Assembly (NCBI GenBank): GCA_036925085.1
Contig: JAUPFP010000004.1
Span: forward strand, 8,468,938-8,532,937
DNA from: Brachycybe producta
Taxonomy: Eukaryota; Arthropoda; Diplopoda; Playtdesmida; Andrognathidae
Direction: 5' to 3'
DNA: 64,000 bases
The notes under the pieces were generated by a model. It made no database searches and had not been told where the DNA came from. It was given only the letters and a program-made list of their open reading frames with translations. Both the position numbers and the translations under genes were made by a program. Positions 11,560 to 23,200 of this stretch are shown here, piece by piece (positions within the stretch are counted from its first letter, which is position 1; each line of letters starts with the position of its first letter).

Positions 11560-12386
11560 TATTTGTAAATAAAAGAAAATCTCCAAGAACATCTTTCAGC
11601 TTTTAAAAAAATTGCTTATATTGCTTTATATGGATTCTTCAGTTAAACTGGTGTTTTCATGAAGGTTCAAACTGCCGTTTCATTTCCAGCACCATTTGAG
11701 CAACAATCGTTTAATGCTATAATCTGTTATGTTGAATTAGGATTACCGGCCATCCTTTTAAATAAAAATGGCACTGAAGACACTAGTATATGTGTGGTAA
11801 ACATTTGCAGCAGTACATTATTAATGCAGTTAACAAAATTATACCTGACATCATTCATCGTGTTCTTGCCGACTGGGTATCTTGTATGAAGTTGTGTAAG
11901 CTTCAAACTGCGATTATTCCGTGTTACAGGGGAAATATTTAAGAAAAATTGAAAGTGTGTCCAGGAACTAATATGGTAGTTGGGACAACACTGGTCACAC
12001 TGCTGGTCTGCGGTACACATCCCCGCTATTTTTCTTTTTTGGTATAACTTGTAAGGTTTTTTAGAAGATTGTTTTTATCAGATGTCATGTTGTATTTTGT
12101 GTGCTGAAAACACTGGTATAATCAGATTGCAAATCCAACCATTGCTTTTCGAGATATTACCCCTTCTGCGAACTTTAGCCAATTTCTCCTGGCTCTCCAC
12201 TGAACACGCCATTTTCTATATGTATCAATATGTACCAATCAATACTTTCATATATTTCTTGCTACTACCATTTTAATAATTACCTTTTATTTTTTTTATT
12301 AAAATTTTTTTTTATTAGTGTTAAAAAATTAGAATAGTTAATACTACGTCTGGGAAGCAAGTTCAAGTTGGGAAGGTAATTAAAAC
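11560..12386. other. No gene recognised
   Basis: AT-rich sequence. Open frames on both strands (about 76-97 codons) have no motif or splice support. Confidence 0.4.
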
Positions 12387-12728
12387 TGTAACACCCAGTA
12401 ACTCATGATCCCGCCAAAACCATAGCCTGGGGTAAACAACTCATACTTGTCCCTCCCTCCATCTCTTTCTCTCTCATACTTAAGTGGCGGATTGATACTC
12501 TTAGGACCATGGTCACTTGGACCTGCTTACGCCTTGTAGGTGTACACAGGTCCAAGGTATAAAAAGACCATGTTCCCTCTTTGTTCTTCGTCCACTCTTG
12601 CTCAACTTTTGTACTACGTAGATTATCACATCCGTGTCACATCATAGGCCCGTGGATGCACCTTTAATTAATAACTATTCATTCTTGTAATGTTACTGTT
12701 TCTATACAAGAGTGAATAAAAGTGTTTG
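12387..12728 (+). mobile_element. LTR fragment (U3-R) interrupted by another LTR
   Basis: It starts TGTAACACCC, has a TATAAAAAG box at 12558 and AATAAA at 12715-12720. Its middle (ACACAGGTCC.AGGTATAAA) matches the minus-strand LTR ending at 21575. The sequence is cut by the insertion at 12729, making an LTR-in-LTR nest. The distal part may continue after 13486. Confidence 0.6.
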
Positions 12729-13482
12729 TGCGGCAACCTGGTCTGCTCTATTTTTTAATTTTTGATAGAGCAGACGAATTCCCTATGGTGGTCTGCCTGA
12801 CAGCTACAGTAGGCTGTTGAGACGGACGCCATTTTGGTGCCAGCAGACCTCTCACCATTAAGTCAATGGGTGAGAGGTCAGATGTGACCTCTGTCCCCTC
12901 CGGGTGGAGTTGCCTGGAGGTTTCCTGTGGCCTGGTCAGCCACAGGATCTGGGCAGTGTGTTGTGAGCAAGAGACCTGGAAAGACCTGTGGGTGGAGGTC
13001 AAGGAGACCTCCACTCTCCGGCGTTTTTGGCTTCTTTTGTTTTGCCTTTGGCCTTTGGGCCTGTGTTTTGTAAAGTGTCTGGCTGGACAAAGTGTCCAGC
13101 GAGTTCTGTTAATATCATTGCCATCTTTTCATCATAAGTGCTATTAAAAACACTTAATTCATCACTCTATACGGTGTTGTGTCTTATTTATTGGGGAGTT
13201 ACCGCAGGGGGGTTGGGTTGCCGGTTTGGGGACAACACCACCGTCCTTCCCCAACCTTTTTCGGCTGATAATTCATGTCGGCTCACGGTGAAACGCCGGT
13301 TTCACCGCGAGCCGACACGAATTCTCGGCGTGGCGACGTGGTCATTCGTCGTGGGTGGCTCCAAGGAGCCGACACATCCCAAGGATCACCGTGCGGAGGC
13401 GGCTACGGGTACGATCCCATCCCTGTTGTGGAGCCGGTGACGGTAAGTTTGTTTTTTTAAATTTACCAGGCGGGACGTTACA
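12729..13482 (+). mobile_element. Complete solo LTR with 4-bp TSD TTTG, hairpin-array family
   Basis: The ends are TGCGGCAACC and GGGACGTTACA. TTTG at 12725-12728 is repeated at 13483-13486. The sequence aligns throughout with the LTR at 62359-63162. Its U5 hairpin (about 13276-13316) is longer than in other copies, with GTCGGCTC and GAGCCGAC arms outside the shared CGGTGAAAC/GTTTCACCG stem. This insertion splits an older LTR. Confidence 0.88.
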
Positions 13483-13486
13483 TTTG

Positions 13487-13901
13487 CAATATGAAACTGT
13501 GTTGTCTACTGTTCTGAAACTAACCCTTCTCTAGACAAGCCGGAGACACCATAGGGCAAGAAGAAACAGAGATCCCTAGGGAGCAAAACATCTTCCTAAC
13601 AAAGGCAGATGATCATCAATGGTGGCCAGAAGTGGATGGTCACCATCCTTCTGCCAGATTACACCCCTACACAGAAGGCTGATCACATTCCATCACTATC
13701 CGACTACATCTGTAGCTTGAATCTTCTCCGTGCAACCACCGCGCGATCGAGAAAAGAGACGAGTTACAAAAAAGAGAGCATAAAGAGTTGCTCGATTTGG
13801 TCAAAGGACGTCATAAAACTCACAACTATGATGAAAATTAAAAAATTGCTCCCATCTTATAGCACGAGCATATGTGGAGTTCATTTCATTATCTTCATAG
13901 T
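13487..13901. other. Unassigned sequence between LTR and LINE
   Basis: Moderately GC-rich. The frame through 13740-13830 reads as a charged, helix-like peptide before a stop, but matches nothing I recognise. It may be an LTR U5 tail plus a retroelement fragment. Confidence 0.3.
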
Positions 13902-13938
13902 CATTTTGTAGATTGACACAATGTCAATCTACAAAATG
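13902..13938. repeat. Perfect 17-bp hairpin at the LINE 5' junction
   Basis: CATTTTGTAGATTGACA (13902-13918) is followed by the 3-base loop CAA and its exact reverse complement (13922-13938). The LINE sequence starts immediately after, so the hairpin marks the truncation or integration junction. Confidence 0.85.
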
Positions 13939-14962
13939 GAACAAACTGCATCAATTGACCCTTCTATCTATTGACCCATCTATTGACCCTTATGGGTCTC
14001 ACTCAGAGTGGTTGGCTGTTAAATCTGGTGTTCCCCAGGGTAGTATGTTGGGTCCTCTTTTGTTCCTGATATTTATTAATGACCTCAGCAGCACAGTTGG
14101 CAGCAACTGTAGACTATTTGCTGATGATACTCTAATTTACAAAGAGGTTGATGGTATCCAAGACTGTGAAACATTAGCTCTAGACTTGAAGGCAATTTAT
14201 GGATGGTGTAATACATGGCAACTTCAGTTGAATGAGGGGAAGTGTAGTGTTATGCGGCTAACTCGGAGTGTGTAGTGTTATAAGTACTTGGGGGTTACAA
14301 TGACAGATGACCTTTCTTGGAAAAAAACACATTGATGGTGTTACTGGGAAAGCTCTACAAATGCTTCATTTTAGTCAAAGGACATTGGGCACCTGCCCAG
14401 CACAAGTTAAAACTATTGCCTATCAAGCATTGGTTCGGCCTCATCTTCAGTATTGCTGCAGTGTATGGAATCATCACTCTGTCACACTCACTCACTCAGT
14501 TGAAATGGTTCAGCATAAGGCAGCTAGGTTTGTTTGTGGCAGGCACAATTTTACAGATACTACAATGGCATAGTTTGGCACATCGCAGGGCTGAGTTAAG
14601 TTTGAAATTGTTTGGGAAAATTACACGTGGTGATTGTCGTAAACCGCAGTCCAGTGATATTCATAAAGCACTATACATGGGCAGGGCTGACCACTCTAAG
14701 AAAATTAGGGAGATTTTTGCCAGGACAGATTCATATTATTGTTCTTTTTTCCCCCCTAGAGTTATAAGACAATGGAACTCTCTTCCTGAGGCAGTGGTGA
14801 ATGGGGATAATTTTGTTTTGTGGGATTGACATTTGTATATTCATTTTGTTTTTATATATGTGCATGTATATGTGCTTGACAATGCTTAATGCTGCATGTG
14901 GACTTTTATGTCCATCTGCCATAGGCCTATTTGGCTGCTAGCAGAGTAATAATTGTAATTGT
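13939..14962 (+). mobile_element. 5'-truncated, frameshifted LINE (CR1/Jockey-like RT)
   Basis: The translation shows the C-terminal half of a non-LTR reverse transcriptase. A GVPQGSMLGPLLFLIFINDL block is at about 14029-14090 and a LFADDT catalytic motif at about 14114-14130. A KYLGV motif follows at about 14283, then the RPHLQYCCSVWNHH thumb region and a C-terminal FFPPRVIRQWNSLPEAVV near 14747-14805. There is a stop at about 14274 and at least one frameshift near 14320. The endonuclease and the first RT blocks are missing. The tail ends in a TGCTAGCAGAGTAATAATTG segment shared with the LINE tails near 20790 and 57460. It is inactive. Confidence 0.9.
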
Positions 14963-15177
14963 AAAAATTGCCTCATTCCCTTCTGATAAAAACTTCTAGA
15001 TCAATTCTGGGACCTGCACAAACACTTTCTCTGGCTGTTTTTTACAGTGCTCCTTCATGTTGGCAAAGTTACAAAAGATATCCAAATGAGAAAATGCATA
15101 ATTAATCAAAGATTCATTAGTGTCCAACAAAATCATAATACAAAAAAACATGTGAGATAAACTTAACTGGTTCTTAC
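14963..15177. other. Intronic or 3' region of maspardin, last exon not found
   Basis: The donor after exon 7 lies at 15177-15176 (minus strand). I could not find the last coding exon (about 38 residues expected) downstream with confidence. Confidence 0.35.
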
Positions 15178-17177
15178 CTGTAAGTGCATATTAACTTCTT
15201 CACAACGGCTAAGATATGGGAAATTGCCACCCTTCTTCATGTGTGCTAGTTTAGCAGAAGGATAACTTTTATAAAGATTTTCACGAACTTGTTGAGTTAG
15301 AGCACATTCATCAAACACCTGGTAATAACATTAAAAAGTTCTCATTTTTACTGAACTTAAACAAAAATCAGAAAATGTGAGCATACAAGTTACTTACATC
15401 AATAATAGTGATATCAAGGTGTTGTAGTTTTTGTGGTTGAACAAAACAATTAGAGCAGTTGATTGTAAGGCGGGATGCTATTTCCTGTTGACCCAAGCTA
15501 TCCAACTACAAACAACAACAATGACATCATATGCCAACAAAAATGAAATGTATACAGCAAAAATGTTTGAATAATTGTAACCATTATGCACAGGTTCTAT
15601 GACACCTCATCCAAAGTTGTAAACTTAAAGACATTTAACCGAATCAATTACTTCCAAACCAAACACTAAGTGTATTTTCGCCAAAATAACAGTACACCTA
15701 AACCTTTTCACATAATGAGCATTAAACTAAAGGTCCGACCCCCAGAGCTTTCATGCTGAGAATCAATAGTGCACAGGCACAATGTGGAGGAATGGCCTCA
15801 ACTAACTCGTTCCCACGACAGAATGAGGAAGTTCAGAAAATTGTGATGACCCAATTTACGCCTTGCCATTGTTGGTGAAGAATGAAGCCATATGGTGCTG
15901 TCTGTGTAGCAGTTGCTAAACAGATGTCCTTGTCCAGCAGGCCCAGATAATCTAAATCTAATTAAAATGCACCTAATTACGTGAAATGATGAATAATGAA
16001 ATTAAAAGTTTAAACAGAAACTCTGCTCCGCTAGGCTGCAATTATTTTTGCCACGTTGGTAACTTCTTGTTTTCCATTATTTTTTTATACAACTTTTACG
16101 GTTTTACCTGCAGGATAAAGCCTGGCCAGCAAATACAATTGTACATATATTCTAAGAGTAAGTGTAAATAAACTCTAATTGCAATTTTTGTTGTTGTCCA
16201 GGTCAGTACTTTTAGGGTTTTTTACGTGGGGTTGCACCCTCCACATATTGCTCCACCAAGAACCAGATAGGACAGTTCGGACCGGTCCCTGACGTTATCT
16301 CGAGACACCGATATTGTCGTCTTGCGGTCGCCATCTTCGGCTGGCGAAACTCGGCGTGAGACTCTGACGTGCGTTGAACCGTCTTGTCAGCAAAATTCAC
16401 CTTCGAACATGCTGCGGTATGAGCCCGTCCAGCAATAAGTGTCTATAGTAAGATCGTGAAGTTTGTCCGACCAGTTATGGTCGTGACACTTTGAACTGAC
16501 TTTTTGCCAAGTGAAAACAAGGCCTTCATTAAAAAGCGGTTTCACGATCATAATTTGTACCAAAACTAATATTTAAGGTAAAATATATTGTAGGCAAATT
16601 CTTTTAGGAAAAACTGAATTTGTTCAGAAGTTTTTAGATAAAAATAGTTTATGAAAAATGGGTTTAAAAGAAAAATCATTAGATGAAAATAACTTTAGAC
16701 AAAATGCATTTTAGGTAATTTTTTTGTAAGCTTAGTGGAATGATTTCGAAAAAATGTTTCACATGAATTAGTTTAAGTAAATGGTATTAGCAAAAATGTT
16801 TTAGATGTAAATAATTATATAGTATTTGGTTAAGGCATAACTGTTTAGGTAAAACGTCATGGTATGCAGAACTTATGAAACTACGAACTTAGTTGCTTTT
16901 TCTCCAACGCACACTTAAACATTGTATAGAAAATGTAAAAGAGGTCACTTATTTTACCTTAGTCAGGCCTATATTAGAATACTAGTGGGGTAACCCGTCA
17001 TAAATGACGTGAGCCAAATTCACAGGCAATTGTGTCCTGCCTTAGAATTTCTTTTCCTCCGCCCTTTTATGACGTCAGACCAAGTAACAAACCAATTAGA
17101 AATTGATGACGTTCATAAAACAGCTGAGCAAAAGAAATTCTAATGCTGGGCACACCCTCCCACTTTTTCCCCTCCAC

Positions 17178-17212
<35 letters not shown>

Positions 17213-20200
17213 TCCCCCTCTATACTTTTCAACCTTTTCCCCTCTCCAATTTAATATCATGGGGTTCTTGGATGGGGAGTGTGCAACATATACAGTAGTT
17301 GACCTTGAAAAAAAAAAGCTGTTCATTTCTTCATTTATTCAAATTTATATAAATTCCGATGTTATTCCACACACACACACACACACTCAGACCTGGCAAA
17401 ATATATATATAAATTGTTACCTAATATAGAGCCCATTTAGAAGTAACTTAAAGCACGAAACAGAAATGGTACAGCATAGGGCTGCAAGATTTGTGAAAGG
17501 AAGTTACGCGTATACTGACAGTGTAACTTCTCTGCTTTAGGAACTAAAATGAAAATTATTAGCAGGCCGAAGAAATAACCAAAACCTTGCCCTTTTCGGA
17601 CATTTACTGACAGATGATAATTGTTTGAAGACACATTGATGATACATTGTTTTTTATTATTAATGATTTAATATTTAAAATCATTTCATTTATTTGTTAT
17701 ATGAAGGATTCGAGAGATTCGAGATTTGTGAGATTCGAGAATCTTTTAGAATTCGGAATCGGATTCGAGAAAATTAAGGATTCGCCTCACCCGTAATTAA
17801 AATAGTGTCTGTGTGTAGTTTTTACTATAGTTACAATTTAGTCCACCCAAACTTAACACTATTAAGTTTCTTTTACGTACCTGTATAAAACAGAAAACTG
17901 CTAGAAAGGAAAAATTGTATGGAACCACCAGGATTCCCTTTTATCCAGGTTTTACTGCACATAACATGCGAGCATCACTTGGTGTTCTTTATACTACTCA
18001 TACTAGTCCAAACCATAATTTTCGGGGGTAATGTTAATTTTCCAAACATCAACTAAGAAATGCATACATTAACCAATAGTTATGATTGACCATTAGTAGA
18101 TTCATTTTTAGATTGCATAGATACACGCGGGCCATCATTACCGTGAATCTTGTATGCCTGCTGTAAATCAAAAACCGAATCAGAGAATGGTAGGATGCTT
18201 TTAAGTCAGGCATGCACCACCTACAAGGTGTCTGTCTCACTGAGAAGGCCGGGTGGTAGCAGACGAAATCTTGGTGGTCTGCTAAACAGGTTGTGGTGGC
18301 CTCTAGGTGGCCATCATACTGTTTCGAATCCAGCCTCTCACTCTGGACTCCATGGTGTTTATGAGTGAGAGGTGGTTCTGATACCTGGAGGTGTCATAAG
18401 AGGGTACCCTGGATAAAGGATGTTACACCTGGCCAGGGATATACAGGATATACCCTGCCATTACCAGGGTAATCAGCTGTGGAATTTAACATCGTGGCCG
18501 GAGGCTCTGCTCTGGTCACTGTAATATGTTTTAAGTGCTTATTGGCCTGGGAGGCCTTGTTTTATCCTTAGTATAATTGCTTAATTTTAGCAGGCCAAAG
18601 TCTTTGAAGCCTTCCTGTACATATTTGAGTGCTTAAAGAGTAAGTGTTTTATAAATATAAATACATTTTCAATTTACTGCTGGGTCTTGAGTGTCGTTGG
18701 GATCCGTTGCTCGGGGTTATCTTCGGTCAGTTTGCACAGTGATTTATCGGAAAGTGACGTCTTATAACTGTAACATCCCGACTGGACCGTCACAATACTC
18801 CAAGTAAATTCACAACTAACTTACCCGCTTCCAGGCTCGGCTGCGGGGACGGGACCGCACCCGTAGCCGCCTCCAACGGTTAAACCTTGGGATGTGCCAG
18901 CACAGAGCCTCCTTTGACGGACACGACGATGAAGCACGCCGCCACGCCGAGAATATCGCGGTGAAACACCGGTTTCACTGCGAGCCGACACGAGCACAGG
19001 CCGAAAAAGGACGGTAAAGGACGGTGGTGTTGTTCCCTAACCGGAAACCCACCCTCCCCGCGGTACTCCCCAAAAATGACCGACACAACACAAGAAGTAA
19101 ATAAATAAAAAGGTATTTATTACACTTACAAATAAAACGTAGCAGTGCAGGCATTTACACAACTTGGCCAAGCCCCCATAAATTACACAAAGGCCCGATG
19201 GCCACAACAACAAAAAAGAACAAAACCCAGACAATGGAAATCCTCTTGACCTCCATCCACAGGTCAGGTCTTCTTGGCTGCCCACAACACACTGCCCAGA
19301 TTCAATGGTTGACCAAACCATTGAAACCTTCAGGCAACTCCACCTGGAGGAGACAGAGGTCACATCTGACCTCTCACCCATTGAACTTAATGGTGAGAGG
19401 TCTGCTGGCACCAATATGGCGTCCGTCCCAACAGCCTACTGTAGCTGTCAGGCAGACCACCATAGGGAGTTCGTCTGCTCCATCAAAAAATTTAAAATAG
19501 AGCAGACCAGGTTGCCACAATCCTCTCAACTTCCCTGTTCCGCCTCGGGAACAGGTTGGTCGAGCCAGCCAGGATTGCTCCCCAGAACCTGACCTCCTTA
19601 GCTACGGACGGTTTTCCCTCGGCCTCCACGGACGGAGATTACATTGAAGTGGAGGGGGGTTTTCCGCCTCAGAGTCGGTAGACTCTTGCAAAGAAACGGA
19701 CGGTGGCTTTGGCACCGGAGTCACACTACTCCTCGCCGAAACCTCCGTAGCCTCACTGCATGGATCGGAGGTGTCAGAGACACCAAGTCCATCCTCCTCT
19801 CTCACGGTTCAGGTGGGTATGTATGGTTTCAAATTATCAACATCAAACCGGTCTCGCACCTAGTGGTGGCCACAACGAAAGGATCTCGTCCTTTAAGAAT
19901 TTTATGACACAAGTGGCTGGGGCCCTTTGTACCGCCCTTGCCACACAATACCGGGTGAAATAGTCAACCATGATTAGAACATAGGTGACTCACGGAGGCA
20001 GGAAACGGCCCAACAAAGTCCATTCCCCAGGTATCAACTGGGTACTCCGGCACGATGGGTTGTAAAAATCCCTGACTACGTGCAAACTGTCGTGCTCGCT
20101 GACACACCAAACACAATTTAACGTACTCGGCTGTGTCCCGCTTCATACTGATCCAGTAGAAGCATGAGCGCAGTCTCTGGGAGGTCTTAAACATCCTGAA

Positions 20201-23200
20201 GTGACCAGCTTTGGGTGTGTCATGTAGCTTCCTTAGACAGAAAGCACTGCATGACTTCGGAACTACCAGCACAGTTCTTAACCGATCGTGAATGGATATG
20301 ATGGCATACAACAAGTCGTCTGCCACCACAAACTGGAACCGACGGTTCGAGTTGGGGTCACGGAAGATTTCACTCTTCACCTTAGAGCACGGTAAATCAC
20401 CTCACCTATGTCAGCCTCGATGTATTCAGGTAAAGAATCGCGAACAGGATACCGACTCAAAGCGTCAGCGTCCTCATGCAGTGTCCCCTTCTTGTACTGA
20501 ACCTTAAACCGGTACTCTTGTAGTTGCATCTGCCAACGACCCAACCTGGACCCATGGTGATTCGTCACGATCACGAACTCCCAGTTAAAGACATATGGAC
20601 GAAAATTACCCACAGCATTTTTGGATGTAAAGATTCATATTACTGGTCATTTGTTCCTAGGGTGGTAAGATTTCATGTGTGAAAATAAATGTGTATTATT
20701 TATCTCTTAATTTTCTGACAATGCATTTCGCATGCTACAATTCAACTTTTGTCATCCTGCCACATGCCTTCCTGGCTGCTTGCAGAGTAATTTTCCAAAT
20801 TGAAATTCACATATTTTCATTTTAATATATTTTAAATAAAAATAAATTTATCATCTGCTAAGCAGAGCCAGTTTGCCAGTCGTGTATGCTGTTGGCACAT
20901 TTCAGTGTCATTTGAGTATTTAACTGGAAATAGGGCCTACAACAAATTATAAAGGTAGGCTTATTTTTTCTTAATCATGAGATATGGTTCAGATTTTAAA
21001 AGTCGTTAAAATATTTTTAAAAACGGTTTCTCTCACATGATAACAGTATTTATCGATGTCAGCACTGCCATAGCGGCCCAATAACGTCTATAACAGTGTA
21101 GAGCACCTGTTACAGGGCTCAAATCTGGATCCTCTTAGTTTGGGGCAGATACAACCTTATGCCAAGAGTATGAATGATTCAGGCTTGATTCGTTTCGGTA
21201 CCGTGGTCATTCTCTTTGGTATTTCGTTTGGACGCAGTTGGCTGGAGGAGAATAAATGTAGACAGGCGAGACAAATACAGATTGTCCACTGGACTACTAA
21301 ATGACAATATTTCATAGTTTGAATATCAAGGAATGGACCATTAACCAACCGAAACACGGACCTTTATACCTAGGGCCTGTGTGCACCTACACAGGTGCAC
21401 CCATGTCCGAGGGACCGTGCATCGACGGGTATCTATCTGCCGATACCGGAACCAGAATGTCACTTGATGCTTTGGGGTCTCACAGGGTAGTTGAAAGGGC
21501 GGAAAAGCGGCACTTGGGGTACAAAGGATCCCAAGGCTATGTAACTAAAAAGAGGGTAAAATGCAGAGTGTTACATGTCCATAGTGCTTCCACATCTTCT
21601 TAAGATATTAACAGGAAAAACTTTTAACATAATCTGTTATCATTCTAGTTTTAAACAAAACTTGAAATATTTTTCATAAATTAGAGCATAGCATTAGTAA
21701 CCGGCAATGTCACCGTCTGGGGGGGGGGACAAAATCAAAATAAATATCTATTCATTATTCAGTCACCTTAAAACAAACAACAACTGTTCCAAAATGAAAA
21801 TAATAAAAATCATCACATACCCTTTCTACCATGAAATCAACTGAATCGGCAATTTCAGGATCCAAGAGCTTGTGGGGAAAGCCACCCATTACAAGCTTTT
21901 TCAGTACAACTGAAGGCAGAAGCCAAAAACTTAAAAAAAAAAAATAAACTGAAATATAAAATAAGGAATTGTATTAAAACAATTACATACATACAGAAAA
22001 GCAGTATCAGTGTACTGAAACACGGACGTATCACAGAATGAGTTGCACAATATCAACGAATGTACACGAGGGCACTGAGGTGTGTATTCAGCAAACTTCT
22101 GAGCAAGAAAACCGCCAAGAGATGAACCGAAAATGTGCACCTGCAAACAAACAATTAGTGAAAGAAAAACAAAATTTAAACACATGATGTGTACTACGTT
22201 AACTAGCAGTGGCGTAGCTAGGCTTCGTTGCGCCCTCCCGCCACTTAAAACTTTGCACCCCCCCCCCCGGTCCCTTAAAACTTTGTGTTCTGTTTAGCCA
22301 CCCTCCACTTAGTCCTCATACTGGGGGAGGGGTGCTATTTTGATGAACACCGAAACAACAGTAGGAACAGTCGGAAGGTTAGGTTTAGTAAACTGAACCT
22401 TGTCATGGGGGGTCTGGGGGCTCAGCCTCCCATTTTTAAAGAGTTATTAAATCAAATATGTCCATTATTCTGACCGTTCATCCCATTGAACAAATTGGGG
22501 CACAGTCAGAACAATGGAGTAATTTGATTTCATAATTCTTAAGAAAAATCGGGGTCTGCGCCCCCAGACCCCCTGCAACAACTTAATTTTACTAAACCTA
22601 ACCTTCTGACTGTTCCTACTACTCGATTTATTTTCTAAAATAATTGAATAAATTAATCGAGTGATTAGGAATCACTCGCTTAATTTATTGATTTATTTTT
22701 TAAAATACATGTACATCAACATTCATTTCGTTTTTTGCGCCCCAAACCTCCTGCCCCCCCCGCAGTTGCGGGTGTTGCAGGTCCCCAACTACGCCCCTGT
22801 TAACTAGTCTTCCAACTACAAGGAAAGTACTGGCGAACAGTTTGAAAGTCATCGAAATCACTGAGTAATCACATTGTAATAATAACAGGAGAGAAAAGCA
22901 GGGCCAGAATGCAATAAAAAGTTGTGGCTTGATTTTCCTCCTAACTATTCTTTGGAATAAACTAAAGTATGAAAGCGCCTTATGTTGAACTCCTGTGGTG
23001 CTGTCTGTGTAGCTGTGCCTACGCAGATGACCGACAATTTGATTCTAGCCAGGGACACCAGTGACCGTGTGGTCATTCTGTAGAGATTTTGTGCCATCTG
23101 GCAAACCTGGACCGACCGTAACAGGTCGTCAGTGTTTTTAGTATAAAGAAAGGTAGTATCAATGCTGAAGAGGCAGATTAAAATCCGGCTAAGATTCATC

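Noticed and set aside
12866-13147. Open frames across LTR copies at 12748-13147, 19037-19592 and 62116-62655
   Set aside because: They translate the LTR hairpins on either strand. The 62655-62116 frame is LTR sequence fused by chance to the pseudogene.
14994-15045. Short minus-strand exon candidate (E-H-C-K-K-Q-P-E-K ... stop) as maspardin last exon
   Set aside because: It is in phase and well placed, but the acceptor is poor and the peptide does not resemble the known maspardin C-terminus.
16560-16880. Possible CRISPR-like spaced repeat
   Set aside because: Repeats are too degenerate and spacing is irregular. The DNA is plainly eukaryotic.
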